Origin: Bacteroidota bacterium | Lineage (GTDB): Bacteria > Bacteroidota > Bacteroidia > Cytophagales > Cyclobacteriaceae | Length of the DNA stretch: 64,000 nt | Assembly (NCBI GenBank): GCA_018266395.1 | Contig: JAFEAM010000035.1 | Span: 1 to 64,000 of the forward strand | Reading direction: 5' to 3' | Part shown: one piece after another, positions 47,466 through 56,411 of the stretch | Layout: each line of letters begins with the position of its first letter | Numbering within the stretch: position 1 is the stretch's first letter | Notes under the pieces: generated by a model | The model's database searches: none | What the model was told of the DNA's origin: nothing | The model's input: only the letters and a program-made list of their open reading frames with translations | Program-made: the position numbers and the translations under genes

Positions 47466-48383
47466 ATGATCCAAAACCCATTCCTTATGAGACCGGTACC
47501 ACTCATTCTCATGCTGTTTGCATTCTCGGCGCATGCCCAAACGACCCAGGTCCGCAAAGCAGACTCGCTGTTCTTCGCTGGTGATTATACCGGCGCGATG
47601 GACCAATACAGCAAAACCTTGAAAGACTCGTCGCGAAATGCTGCAGCCTGGACACGGTACGGGTTTGCCTGTCTGAGCACAAAGAATTATCAATTCGCTA
47701 TAAAGTACCTCGAAAAAGGATTGAAACTTCGTCCTCAGCAACCAGCCAGGATGAATGCGCACGCCTCCCTCTCAAGGGCATATGCTGCAGAACGACACAC
47801 TGAAAAATCATTTGCACACCTGGACAGTGCCGCCAGCCAGGGGTACACCAATCTTAACATTGTAGATAACAGTCAGGAATTTGCCGCCGTCCGGGCAGAC
47901 GAAAAATTCAAAATAATCCGGAACAAGATCTACAACAATGCGAATCCCTGTATGGCTAATCCAAAAGCCCGTGAGTTCGATTACTGGATCGGCGAATGGG
48001 AGGTTTATGTAACAGGCACCAAAACCTATGCAGGGCACAGTAAGGTGGAGATGATATCTCGGGGCTGTGCACTACTTGAAAACTGGGACTCAAATTCCAG
48101 TTCCGGCAAAAGCCTCAACTTCATAGATCCGGTCACTGGAAAGTGGAAACAGACCTGGGTGGGATCTTACCAATACGGTGTACAAGAGTTTGTCCAGGGT
48201 GAATATAAGGATGGCGCCATGCGTTTTGTCTTTGACGGCACCAATGCACAAGGCCAGAAATTCATAGGTCGGTTCTATTTCTATAACGAGAAACCTGGCC
48301 AGGTACGGCAGTTCAATGAGACTTCTATTGATGGCGGGAAAACGTGGGTGACTAGCTATGATTTCACTTATTATAAGAAGTGA
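47466..48383 (+). CDS. Secreted TPR protein with C-terminal DUF1579-like domain
   Basis: A 305-residue exported protein. After the leader (MRPVPLILMLFAFSAHAQ, ATG at 47487 or seven codons earlier at 47466) come two or three tetratricopeptide repeats (ADSLFFAGDYTGAMDQY; YLEKGLKLRPQQP). Residues 165-305 (FDYWIGEWEVYVTG ... FIGRFYFYNEKPGQVRQF) form a lipocalin-like beta domain resembling DUF1579. It is convergent with deoD and resembles its upstream neighbour in having a TPR leader domain. Confidence 0.7.
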   Translation: MIQNPFLMRPVPLILMLFAFSAHAQTTQVRKADSLFFAGDYTGAMDQYSKTLKDSSRNAAAWTRYGFACLSTKNYQFAIKYLEKGLKLRPQQPARMNAHASLSRAYAAERHTEKSFAHLDSAASQGYTNLNIVDNSQEFAAVRADEKFKIIRNKIYNNANPCMANPKAREFDYWIGEWEVYVTGTKTYAGHSKVEMISRGCALLENWDSNSSSGKSLNFIDPVTGKWKQTWVGSYQYGVQEFVQGEYKDGAMRFVFDGTNAQGQKFIGRFYFYNEKPGQVRQFNETSIDGGKTWVTSYDFTYYKK

Positions 48384-48411
48384 AATCGCGGCATTCACTG
48401 TTCAGCATTCA

Positions 48412-49122
48412 TCATTCAATACTCACCAGTGTTTCCAGGACAAGCTCAATTCCCGTCCTTCCCATCTTCTCGCGGTCAACAGCGCTCAGGGCCGCGCCGC
48501 TGAGAATATTGTCACTCACCACTAAAAGGGTCATGGCACTCACCTTCTTTAAAGCGGCCATGGTGTACAGAACACTGGTTTCCATTTCCACGCCGAGAAC
48601 ACCACGTTCAGTCCATGTTTTCCACCGGTCTCGATCGGGATGGTAGAAAAGATCCGTGCTGAAAACAGAACCGACGTGAACCGGCACTGCCAGTTTTGCC
48701 GCTGTCAGCATGGTTTTGGCCAGCAGATCATAATCTGCAGCAACAGGAATTATTTTACCCTTCGTCAGCATGTTGCCGGCGTTGGAATCAGTGAAAGCAC
48801 TTTCAGCAAGAATAAGATCGCCCAGGCTCAGATCTTTCTGAATGGCGCCACAGGTGCCTACGCGAATAAGCCTTTTGACATCATACTCATTAATCAGCTC
48901 ATGGGCATAGATGGCTGTGGAAGGAATTCCCATTCCTGTGCCCTGCACCGAAATGCGCTTGCCTTTATAGAAGCCGGTGAAGCCGAACATGCCCCGGATC
49001 TCGTTGTAACATACCGATTTCTCCAGCACGGTGGTCGCAATATGTCGGGCCCGCAGCGGATCCCCTGCAATCAGTACGGTGTCAGCGATATCTCCGGGTT
49101 TTGCAGCGAGATGAAGACTCAT
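48412..49122 (-). CDS. deoD: Purine-nucleoside phosphorylase, DeoD type
   Basis: A 236-residue hexameric-type phosphorylase that splits purine (deoxy)nucleosides with phosphate into base and (deoxy)ribose 1-phosphate. DeoD signatures are AGDPLRARHIA (phosphate loop), GTGMGIPSTAIYAHELI, RVGTCGAIQ, and GVEMETSVLY. It is divergent from a second phosphorylase gene, and deoC lies a few kilobases away, giving a nucleoside-salvage group. Confidence 0.95.
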   Translation of the reverse strand: MSLHLAAKPGDIADTVLIAGDPLRARHIATTVLEKSVCYNEIRGMFGFTGFYKGKRISVQGTGMGIPSTAIYAHELINEYDVKRLIRVGTCGAIQKDLSLGDLILAESAFTDSNAGNMLTKGKIIPVAADYDLLAKTMLTAAKLAVPVHVGSVFSTDLFYHPDRDRWKTWTERGVLGVEMETSVLYTMAALKKVSAMTLLVVSDNILSGAALSAVDREKMGRTGIELVLETLVSIE

Positions 49123-49142
49123 GTGAGATGGTCAGATCAATT

Positions 49143-49181
49143 CAAAGTTACACGGCACGAACAACAAATTAATTACTTTTG
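49143..49181. promoter_or_regulatory. Divergent -7 elements between deoD and the second phosphorylase
   Basis: TAACTTTG on the minus strand (49143-49150) and TACTTTTG on the plus strand (49174-49181) both fit TAnnTTTG and lie about 21 bases before the two start codons. No good -33 elements are seen, so activators may be needed. Confidence 0.4.
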
Positions 49182-49203
49182 AAACAGTAACAAATCTCAG
49201 GGT

Positions 49204-50088
49204 ATGGCCGAGCGCATAATTCCGGAAACAGAATACATACTCAATCCTGATGGGACCCTCTACCATATCCATCTGGCCAATGAACATGTGGCCGACTTTG
49301 TTATCCTGGTGGGTGATCCAGGCCGTGTCCAGGAGGTGAGCTCACACTTTGATAAGGTGGACCATCAAAGTCAGAACAGGGAGTTCATTACACATACAGG
49401 CCACTACAAAAACAAGAGAATTACCGTCATGTCAACCGGTATTGGAACTGACAACATCGACATTGCCGTAAATGAACTCGATGCAGCGGTCAACATCGAC
49501 CCGAAGACACGCACAGTCAAAGGGAATAAACGCAAACTCAACCTGATCCGCATCGGAACATCCGGCGCACTTCATGCCGATATTCCAGTAGGTACTCCCG
49601 TCATTTCGTCGCACGGACTCGGCCTGGATGGGCTGGTGCATTATTATCAATACCCGTTCAATACCGAAGAGACAAACCTCCAGGATAAGATAAAGGATCA
49701 TCTGGACTGGGACGAGAAATTGCCCAAGCCCTATGTCGCAACAGGGTCATCCTTTCTGATTTCCGGATTAGGTCAGGGTATGGTCACAGGGATTACAGCT
49801 ACTGCGCCCGGATTCTATGGCCCGCAAGGCAGATCACTGCGGTTGCCTCTCCGCCATCCCGACTTGAATGAAAAACTTCAGAGCTTCAGGAGCGGTCCGC
49901 ACCGGATCACCAATTTCGAAATGGAGACCTCTGCTCTCTATGCACTTGGCAGGATGCTGGGTCATGAATGCTGCACCATCTGTTCCATCATTGCCAACAG
50001 GGCAAGGAAAGAATACAGCAAAGATGCCCACGGACAAGTCAAAACCCTGATAAAGGAAATCCTGGAGAGGATAGTTGCGATACAGTAG
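49204..50088 (+). CDS. Nucleoside phosphorylase, uridine-phosphorylase-like
   Basis: A 294-residue phosphorylase of the NP-I family, longer than typical Udp. The phosphate loop is VGDPGRVQEV, the ribose/phosphate site MSTGIGTDNIDI and GTSGALH, and the base-side motif NFEMETSALY. By family it cleaves uridine or a related pyrimidine nucleoside; the exact base is not settled by sequence. Divergent from deoD and convergent with the ALDH gene, with three bases between stops. Confidence 0.88.
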   Translation: MAERIIPETEYILNPDGTLYHIHLANEHVADFVILVGDPGRVQEVSSHFDKVDHQSQNREFITHTGHYKNKRITVMSTGIGTDNIDIAVNELDAAVNIDPKTRTVKGNKRKLNLIRIGTSGALHADIPVGTPVISSHGLGLDGLVHYYQYPFNTEETNLQDKIKDHLDWDEKLPKPYVATGSSFLISGLGQGMVTGITATAPGFYGPQGRSLRLPLRHPDLNEKLQSFRSGPHRITNFEMETSALYALGRMLGHECCTICSIIANRARKEYSKDAHGQVKTLIKEILERIVAIQ

Positions 50089-50091
50089 AGA

Positions 50092-52479
50092 TCACTCCCC
50101 GTAGGGTATCCAGATATTTTTAATCTGCGTCGCCATCCTTAGAAACAACTCCCCTTCGCCCTGATGGGCATCGAACCAGTCGCGGTGCTTACCATAGTTC
50201 ACCCAGGTACGCTTCATATTTTCCGCTGAAGCCATTTCGACGGCCTTGCTCCCTTCGGCGGTACCGAAATACCACATGCCATCAACATCATCATGATTGG
50301 CGAGTACCTTGGCGAGTTCGTCGGCGGGACCTGTGACGATGTTAAAAGATCCTGCCGGAACATCCGATGTTTCCAAGATCTGGTAGAAATCCGTTACCGG
50401 TAACGGGGATGTCTGCGACGGAACTGCGATTACGCGATTGCCCATGGCTAATGCCGGTATCACAGACGAAATAAATCCAAGCAGAGGTGCGTGATCCGGA
50501 CAAATTACTGCCAACACGCCGATAGCCTCAGGCATGGCCAGCGTCACATTACGAACCGTAGTATGATGAACGTTGCCGTCATATTTGTCAGCCAGTGCCG
50601 CATACCTATAAAGACGTTCGATGCTTAATTCTACCTCTCTCACGGCCTGTGATTGAGTCCCTCCCGTGAGTTGCTTCACACGAACAGCAAACTCATCCTT
50701 TCGGGCGTACAGATTTTCGGCTATGTAATAAATGATCTGTGCACGTGCATGACCGGACATCGCTGTCCATCCTTCAGCGCCTTGCGCTGCCTCCACGGCA
50801 TTGCGGATGTCCTTGCGATTTCCTTCCCCGACTTCGCCCGCCAGTTTGCCATTGTGACCATAGATGCGCATGCTGTAACCGCTGTCAGGCCGGGCCTGCT
50901 TCCCTCCGATGAACAGTTTGGCAGTGCGGTCGATACCGGCTGATTCGCCTGACAGGCCTGCCGGCTTTTTTTGTTTGATCACCGTTGGCTTGTAATTCAA
51001 GGCTGAATCCGACAGCGGCTTCAGGTATTCAAACAATCCCTCCTTGCCTCCTTCTCTGCCGAATCCGGATTCTCGATAGCCGCCAAAACCTGACGCCGCG
51101 TCAAATACATTGGTTGAGTTGATCCAGACAGTTCCTGCCTTGATCTTCGGAGCCATCTCCAGCGCCAGATTGATATTCTCTGTCCAGAGGCTGGCAGCAA
51201 GACCATAACGGGTATTGTTTGCCAGTTTGATCGCCTCCGGATGTGTGCGGAATGTCATGGCCACCAAAACAGGCCCGAAGATTTCAACCTGTGCAATAGT
51301 GGAAGAAGCAGAAACGTCAGTAAACAAAGTAGGCGGATAGAAATATCCATCCTTGGGACATGACCAGCTCGGCTGCCACAGCTTGCCGCCCTCGTCAACG
51401 CCCTTCTTCACCAATTCCTCAATGGTCGTCAGCTGTACCGGCGCTACGATGGCGCCAATGTCAATGCCTTTGTCCAACGAGTCCCCAACACGAAGTTTCT
51501 CCATTCGCGCCCTGATCTTCGAATAGAGTTTTTGTGCAATGTTCTCCTGCACTAGCAACCGCGAACCTGCACAACAAACCTGACCCTGGTTGAACCAAAT
51601 GGCATCCACTACTCCCTCAACAACGCTGTCCAGATCGGCATCATCAAAGACGATGAACGGTGACTTGCCGCCAAGCTCAAGCGAAAGTTTCTTGCCGCTG
51701 CCTGCCGTTGCTTTCCTTATGATACGGCCCACATCGGTGGATCCGGTAAACGCTATCTTATCAACATTTGGATGATTGACAAGCGCTGCTCCGGTTTCTC
51801 CTGCACCCGTAATGATATTCACCACTCCGGGAGGAAGTCCAATTTGCTGGCAGATTTCCGCAAACAACAATGCAGTGAGCGACGTAAACTCTGCAGGCTT
51901 CAGCACCACAGTATTTCCCATTGCAAGCGCCGGAGCAATCTTCCAGGACAGCATCAGCAGCGGGAAGTTCCAAGGAATGATTTGCCCCACAACCCCTAGC
52001 TCCTTATAATCTTTCAGGTCAGTATCCCTCAATTGAGCCCAGCCGGCATGGTGGTAAAAATGCCGGGCCACGAGCGGCACATCAATATCCCTGGTCTCCC
52101 TGATCGGTTTCCCATTGTCGAGAGATTCGAGTACTGCAAACAACCGTGAATGTTTCTGTATTTGTCGGGCGATGGCGTACAAATATCGGGCTCGCTGATG
52201 TGCTCCTATTTTTATCCAGCCAGACAGTGCCTTACGTGCGGACGCCACTGCTGCATCAACATCTTTTGCATTGGCCTCCGAGATGCTGGCCAGGAATTTC
52301 TTGTTGGAAGGATTAATACTGTCAAATCTTTTTCCGGAAGAAGCCTTCGTCCATTTGCCTCCGATGAAGAGGTCAAATTTCCTGTTGTAGGTTTCGAGCC
52401 AATCCTGAGCAGGCTGTGCACCTTCCGGCGCAGGCCCGTACTCCATCGTTTCGTAAATGCTTTCAACTTTTGTGCTCAT
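50092..52479 (-). CDS. ALDH16-type double aldehyde dehydrogenase
   Basis: A 795-residue fusion of two aldehyde dehydrogenase domains. The N-terminal one is catalytically complete, with Glu268 in LELGG and Cys302 in GQVCCAGSR. The second (from about residue 515) has lost the Gly-Gln-x-Cys motif and ends with TWVNYGKHRDW and QIKNIWIPYGE, the mark of the ALDH16 family, where this half is a non-catalytic pseudo-domain. It lies nine bases downstream of deoC in the same direction. A role in oxidising acetaldehyde from deoxyribose-phosphate cleavage is inferred from this. Confidence 0.9.
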   Translation of the reverse strand: MSTKVESIYETMEYGPAPEGAQPAQDWLETYNRKFDLFIGGKWTKASSGKRFDSINPSNKKFLASISEANAKDVDAAVASARKALSGWIKIGAHQRARYLYAIARQIQKHSRLFAVLESLDNGKPIRETRDIDVPLVARHFYHHAGWAQLRDTDLKDYKELGVVGQIIPWNFPLLMLSWKIAPALAMGNTVVLKPAEFTSLTALLFAEICQQIGLPPGVVNIITGAGETGAALVNHPNVDKIAFTGSTDVGRIIRKATAGSGKKLSLELGGKSPFIVFDDADLDSVVEGVVDAIWFNQGQVCCAGSRLLVQENIAQKLYSKIRARMEKLRVGDSLDKGIDIGAIVAPVQLTTIEELVKKGVDEGGKLWQPSWSCPKDGYFYPPTLFTDVSASSTIAQVEIFGPVLVAMTFRTHPEAIKLANNTRYGLAASLWTENINLALEMAPKIKAGTVWINSTNVFDAASGFGGYRESGFGREGGKEGLFEYLKPLSDSALNYKPTVIKQKKPAGLSGESAGIDRTAKLFIGGKQARPDSGYSMRIYGHNGKLAGEVGEGNRKDIRNAVEAAQGAEGWTAMSGHARAQIIYYIAENLYARKDEFAVRVKQLTGGTQSQAVREVELSIERLYRYAALADKYDGNVHHTTVRNVTLAMPEAIGVLAVICPDHAPLLGFISSVIPALAMGNRVIAVPSQTSPLPVTDFYQILETSDVPAGSFNIVTGPADELAKVLANHDDVDGMWYFGTAEGSKAVEMASAENMKRTWVNYGKHRDWFDAHQGEGELFLRMATQIKNIWIPYGE

Positions 52480-52488
52480 AGTTGCTCA

Positions 52489-53442
52489 TCACGCCATCGG
52501 ATGGCGATAGGTTGCAGAATATCTACCTGTTACAAAATGCTCCAGCTGACGCTCGATATCCGCCAGCAGGCTGCTGGCGCCAAAACGGAACAACTCGGGT
52601 GTCAACCACTCGTTGCCCAATTCCTCCTTCATAAGAATAAGCCACTCAATCGCCTGCTTCGCTTTCTGGATGCCGCCGGCAGGTTTAAAACCCACTTTGA
52701 ATCCGGTGGCCTCAAGGTATTCGCGGATGGCGCGGACCATCACCAGGCTGACCGGCAGGGTCGCATTCACTGCTGCCTTACCCGTGCTGGTCTTGATGAA
52801 GTCTGAACCTGCCATCATGCACACGTAGCTCGCCTTCATGACATTGGAAAGCGTCACAAGTTCTCCAGTCTCAAGAATGGATTTCATGTGGGCATCTCCG
52901 CAAGACTGCCTGAAGAGTTTCACCTCATCGTAAAGGGCCTGCCAGTCGCCCCGCAACACGTGGGCGCGGCTTATTACAATATCTATCTCCTTCGCTCCAG
53001 CCTGTACCGACTTCTGAATCTCTTCCAGTTTCTGATCCAGAGAAATCTGTCCAGCGGGAAAGCCTGTAGAGACAGCAGCTACCGGAATTTCAGAACCCTT
53101 AAGGCACTCCACTGCAATCGGGACCAGGTTATGATACACACATACCGCTCCAACATGCAGGTTCTTATTACCCATTCCCATTGCCTCCAGCAAGTCCTCT
53201 CGCACAGGTTGCCGGGCTTTTCCGCACAAGCGTATCACATTACCAGGCGTGTCATCGCCCGACAAGGTAGTAAGGTCCATGCAAGAGATGGCACGCAACA
53301 GCCAAGCCGCCTGCCAGTCTTTCTTAACCGAGCGTCTTGTACCGAGTGTGGCTGTTCTTCTTTCGACCGCGCTCTTGTTCACGCGTGCCGTCTTCAGCCA
53401 GTTCAGATCCAGCGGAATGCCGTTGTTGCGGGGGAAAGGCAT
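52489..53442 (-). CDS. deoC: Deoxyribose-phosphate aldolase
   Basis: Class I aldolase (317 residues) that splits 2-deoxyribose 5-phosphate into glyceraldehyde 3-phosphate and acetaldehyde. The Schiff-base lysine is Lys217 in DFIKTSTGK, with EIDIVISR and FKPAGGIQ completing the active site. An N-terminal extension of about 40 residues makes it longer than the ~220-260-residue bacterial enzyme. It lies directly upstream of the ALDH16 gene. Confidence 0.93.
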   Translation of the reverse strand: MPFPRNNGIPLDLNWLKTARVNKSAVERRTATLGTRRSVKKDWQAAWLLRAISCMDLTTLSGDDTPGNVIRLCGKARQPVREDLLEAMGMGNKNLHVGAVCVYHNLVPIAVECLKGSEIPVAAVSTGFPAGQISLDQKLEEIQKSVQAGAKEIDIVISRAHVLRGDWQALYDEVKLFRQSCGDAHMKSILETGELVTLSNVMKASYVCMMAGSDFIKTSTGKAAVNATLPVSLVMVRAIREYLEATGFKVGFKPAGGIQKAKQAIEWLILMKEELGNEWLTPELFRFGASSLLADIERQLEHFVTGRYSATYRHPMA

Positions 53443-53456
53443 AGGGTAAAGATACA

Positions 53457-53540
53457 GCAGGAATGATGAATGTTGGATGATGAACTTCGAATATTGAAGG
53501 ATGCAAAATCATCATTCATCACTCATCATTCAACAATCTA
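53457..53540. repeat. ATCATTCATC-type short-period repeat
   Basis: The deoC upstream region holds repeated GATGAATG/GATGATGAA text and its complement (ATCATCATTCATC, ACTCATCATTC), giving partly self-complementary low-complexity DNA. The same kind of text recurs at 48395-48420. Confidence 0.5.
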
Positions 53541-53558
53541 ATCGTTACATTCGTCTCC

Positions 53559-54020
53559 ATGGAACAGCTCATCCGCAAATATTATCGCAGGAGGACATTT
53601 GCGTTGTTGGCGATCGTGCTGCTCGGGATTTACTTCTACTGGGCGATACCCAGAAACTGGAGGATACGGCCGGACCTGCAGGGGCTGTGGGCAAACGTAG
53701 ATGAGAAAGGTGACACGCTCGCCTGGATCAGCATTGCCAGGAATGGAATCGTGAAAGGTAAACTGGGTGCAGCGAACTTCGAATCATGTGTAGTGCTGGA
53801 TACGCGGGGCACAACAGAGCGTTTCGCCAACGCCGAACCAGAATACACGCTGGTCGGCTATTTGAAGGGCAGGCTGTCAGCACCAGACACCACGGCAGAA
53901 CGGGAAATAAAGTTTCCATTGAAATATGATCATGAGCTCCTTCAGGGAACTCTATTTGAAATCAGAAATAGCAAACCCGACACCCTCATGCGGTTGGTTC
54001 TTCATAAGGGGCAACACTGA
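53559..54020 (+). CDS. Single-pass membrane protein of unknown function
   Basis: A 153-residue protein with a basic N-terminus (RKYYRRRT), one membrane helix (FALLAIVLLGIYFYWAI) and a periplasmic beta-rich part beginning LQGLWANVDEKGDTLAWI. The opening WxNVDEKGDT resembles small lipocalin-like domains that report on composition, but no family is recognised. Confidence 0.6.
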   Translation: MEQLIRKYYRRRTFALLAIVLLGIYFYWAIPRNWRIRPDLQGLWANVDEKGDTLAWISIARNGIVKGKLGAANFESCVVLDTRGTTERFANAEPEYTLVGYLKGRLSAPDTTAEREIKFPLKYDHELLQGTLFEIRNSKPDTLMRLVLHKGQH

Positions 54021-54061
54021 CCCGGCTTTCTGCGTAAACTCACCTCAAAGAAGACAAAACC

Positions 54062-54394
54062 GTGCATATCGATAACAATATCCCATTCACCATCACTTCG
54101 TGGGACCAGATATCCACTGAAAGACATGAGGGAACAACCGGCTTCGCCACATGGAAAGTCCTGCATTTTGGTGACATCCGTGTAAGGGAGGTGGTGTACT
54201 CCCCCGGCTACCTGGCTGACCATTGGTGCGAAAAAGGTCATATCATTTATTGTGTCGAAGGTGAAATGACAACCGAACTTGATGACGGCAGGAAGTTCAT
54301 TCTGAAGAAAGGAATGTCCTACCAGGTCGGTGATAATGCCAGCCGCCACCGGACGTTCTCTGAGAGCGGTGTAAAGCTGTTCATTGTGGACTAG
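54062..54394 (+). CDS. DHCW-motif cupin protein
   Basis: A 110-residue single-domain cupin. It shows the family motif as ADHWCEKGHIIYCVEGEM, then GMSYQVGDNASRHRTFSESG. The His/Glu set of a cupin metal site is partly visible (His59, His64, Glu71 region). It starts with GTG at 54062. The activity is unknown; members of this group are small stand-alone proteins common in proteobacteria and Bacteroidota. Confidence 0.8.
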   Translation: MHIDNNIPFTITSWDQISTERHEGTTGFATWKVLHFGDIRVREVVYSPGYLADHWCEKGHIIYCVEGEMTTELDDGRKFILKKGMSYQVGDNASRHRTFSESGVKLFIVD

Positions 54395-54576
54395 AAGGCA
54401 GTTCCTGGTTCCAAGTTTTCCGTTTCTCGCTCCTGGTTTCTTGATTTGCGTCTCCGGTGACCGACGCTTGAGGGCCGGGAACTCAGAAATCTGAAATGTG
54501 AAATCTGAAAATAATCCTCCCATTCCGGGTTACATCTCCTTTCTCCCGATACTAAGGTGGTCTGAACCGAACCACC

Positions 54577-54936
54577 ATGCCTATCCATCGTGTCAAACCT
54601 GTGTGTTTACATTGCCTGATCACATTGAGTTTCATTCTCTTCTTTCTCACAGAAGCGGCAGCTCAAAGCGGGACTCAAGCCAAATCAGTCGCATCCAACC
54701 GCAAAATCGACTGGGCTGATGAAGTGGTTGAAGAAAGTGCGATTGCACTGGTAGTAGCAATAGATCAAATGCCTGACGAAGGAAAGAAAGACACCAGGGT
54801 AAGGATTGCCCGGGACGAACTCATGACTATCCTCAAGAAATGCCATGCCGGCCGCTATGATCACTCCAACTATGAAGGAGAATTACTGAAGCTGGAGAAA
54901 CTCGAAAAGAAACTGGGGGCGGTGAGGAAGACGTGA
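54577..54936 (+). CDS. Small secreted protein of unknown function
   Basis: A 119-residue protein with a leader (LITLSFILFFLTEAAAQ) and a mature part of charged helices (DWADEVVEESAIALVVAIDQ; LLKLEKLEKKLGAVRKT). No family is recognised. It is followed by the repeat region. Confidence 0.55.
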   Translation: MPIHRVKPVCLHCLITLSFILFFLTEAAAQSGTQAKSVASNRKIDWADEVVEESAIALVVAIDQMPDEGKKDTRVRIARDELMTILKKCHAGRYDHSNYEGELLKLEKLEKKLGAVRKT

Positions 54937-54983
54937 TGACTGTTTCATATTTCAAATTTCAGGTTTCTGGCTACCCTCACGCA

Positions 54984-55554
54984 GCGCGAAGCGCAACTCT
55001 GCGTCAATCACGATCATAAAAACACAAATTGTCTCCGCGCCTTCCCGCCTCAGCGGTTTATCAAGTTCCGCGTTTCGGGTTTCGGGTTCCGGGTTATCCA
55101 TCGATATAGCGCGAAGCGCCACCTCTGCGCACTTCAAGCCGGTAAGCTTCCAATCACCAGATCACGAATTCAGAAAAACAGTAATTGTCTCCGCGCCATC
55201 CCGCCTCCGCGGTTTATCAAGTTCCGCGTTCTGGGTTTCGGGTTCCGGGTTAACATCTACGCTGCGCGAAGCGCCACCGCTGCGCGCTTCAAGCCGGTAA
55301 GCTTCCAATCACCAGATCGCGAATTCAGAAAAAAAGTAGTTGTCTCAGCGCCTTCCCGCCTCAGCGGTTTATCAAGTTCCGCGTTTTGGGTTCCGGGTTA
55401 ACATCAAAGCAGCGCGAAGCGCCACCTCTGCGCACTTCAAGCCGGTAAGCTTCCAATCACCAGAATCACGAATTCAGAAAACAATAGTTGTCTCAGCGGC
55501 TTCCCGCCTCAGCGGTTTATCAAGTTCCGCGTTCCGGGTTTCGGGTTCCGCGTT
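54984..55554. repeat. Four tandem imperfect ~150-bp repeats
   Basis: The anchor GCGCGAAGCGC recurs at 54984, 55109, 55264 and 55412, giving units of 125, 155, 148 and about 143 bases. Each unit ends with CCGCCTC(A/C)GCGGTTTATC, AGTTCCGCGTT and runs of GGGTTCCGGGTT. Units 2-4 also share AAGCCGGTAAGCTTCCAATC, which unit 1 lacks. The region has no credible gene; the frame at 55340-55564 is repeat text. It is not a CRISPR array, as the whole unit is repeated with no unique spacers. Confidence 0.85.
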
Positions 55555-55591
55555 AGTCAATTAACGGTCCAGCGGGCAAATACATCCGCTT

Positions 55592-55785
55592 TTCTCAGTC
55601 ATTTCTCAGTCAGTTCACTCGTTTCTCAGTCGTTTCTCACTCATTCCTCACTCAGTTCTCACTCGTTCTTCACTCATTCTCACTCGTTCTTCACTCATCT
55701 CTCACTCGTTTCACACTCATCTCTCACTCATTCCTCACTCGTCTCTCACTCATCTTTCACTCGTTTCTCACTCATTTCTCAGTGC
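55592..55785. repeat. About 17 copies of an 11-bp repeat
   Basis: The unit is close to TTCTCACTCRT (variants TTCTCAGTCAT, CTCTCACTCAT, TCTTCACTCAT), with almost all copies exactly 11 bases, about one helical turn. The array decays after 55785 into CACTC-containing text that ends in TTATCCACA at 55861-55869, a perfect DnaA-box match. The pyrimidine-rich strand is the plus strand. The stretch 55786-55952 otherwise shows nothing gene-like. Confidence 0.85.
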
Positions 55786-55952
55786 TTGCTTAGGCTCACT
55801 TTAGTCCCTCCTTAGTCATACCCCACTCGCTGTTCACTCTTGTCCACTCGCAGTCCACTCTTATCCACAGGGTATCCGCTGGAGGTTGCTGGTTCCTGAC
55901 TTCAGTTTCATGGAAATAGCTACGTTTGCTTGGCACTCTTGGCACAAGTCTT

Positions 55953-56360
55953 CTATCTTAATTTAACGGGAATCACCAGTTTCAATCCCGACCACACCTC
56001 ACTCACTGCGCATACTTTCACATCCACCAGACCGTTTTTCAACGCAAAGTCGCGGATCACATTCTCATCCAGATCCGACGCCACGCCTGAACTCTTCTTT
56101 GGCCATGAGATCCAGATCATGCCTTCCGGTTTTATCAATTTCTTCAGTTTAATGACTTCCTTCTGAAACACCCTGGATTGTGTGACAAACAAGTGTACCA
56201 GGTTTGCGTTCCCCTTGCCGGGACGCGCAAGCACCTTAACATCATCCGGCAGTGGAGCAAGCCAGTCCCAGTATTCTTTTGGCTCGCTTACAGTGAGTAC
56301 CTGAAAGCCGTGTTTGTAACCTAACTTTTTTGAAAGGGGTGTTTGCGAATAACCAGCCAT
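55953..56360 (-). CDS. DUF3052 domain protein
   Basis: A 135-residue protein of the DUF3052 family, typically a stand-alone Rossmann-like domain. The signatures are PLSKKLGYKHGFQV and IKPEGMIWISWPKKSSGV, and a C-terminal EVWSGLKLVIPVK. The function is unknown. It follows the LPP20-like pair in the same direction but is separated from it by a terminator. Confidence 0.8.
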   Translation of the reverse strand: MAGYSQTPLSKKLGYKHGFQVLTVSEPKEYWDWLAPLPDDVKVLARPGKGNANLVHLFVTQSRVFQKEVIKLKKLIKPEGMIWISWPKKSSGVASDLDENVIRDFALKNGLVDVKVCAVSEVWSGLKLVIPVKLR

Positions 56361-56392
56361 AAATAAAAAACGCCACCCCTTTCGAGGTGGCG
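56361..56392 (-). terminator. Intrinsic terminator after the small lipoprotein gene
   Basis: On the minus strand CGCCACC (56392-56386) and GGTGGCG (56377-56371) form a seven-base stem with loop TCGAAAGG, followed by six T. It ends immediately before the DUF3052 start codon, so that gene must have a later promoter or depend on read-through. Confidence 0.8.
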
Positions 56393-56411
56393 CTCCCTTG
56401 TTAATTAACCA

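Noticed and set aside
54984..55554. Possible CRISPR array
   Set aside because: The repeating units are about 150 bases and nearly identical throughout; there are no unique spacers, no 25-40-base direct repeats and no cas genes in the window.
55340..55564. Plus-strand reading frame inside the repeats
   Set aside because: It runs through two copies of the 150-base repeat and encodes the repeat text only.
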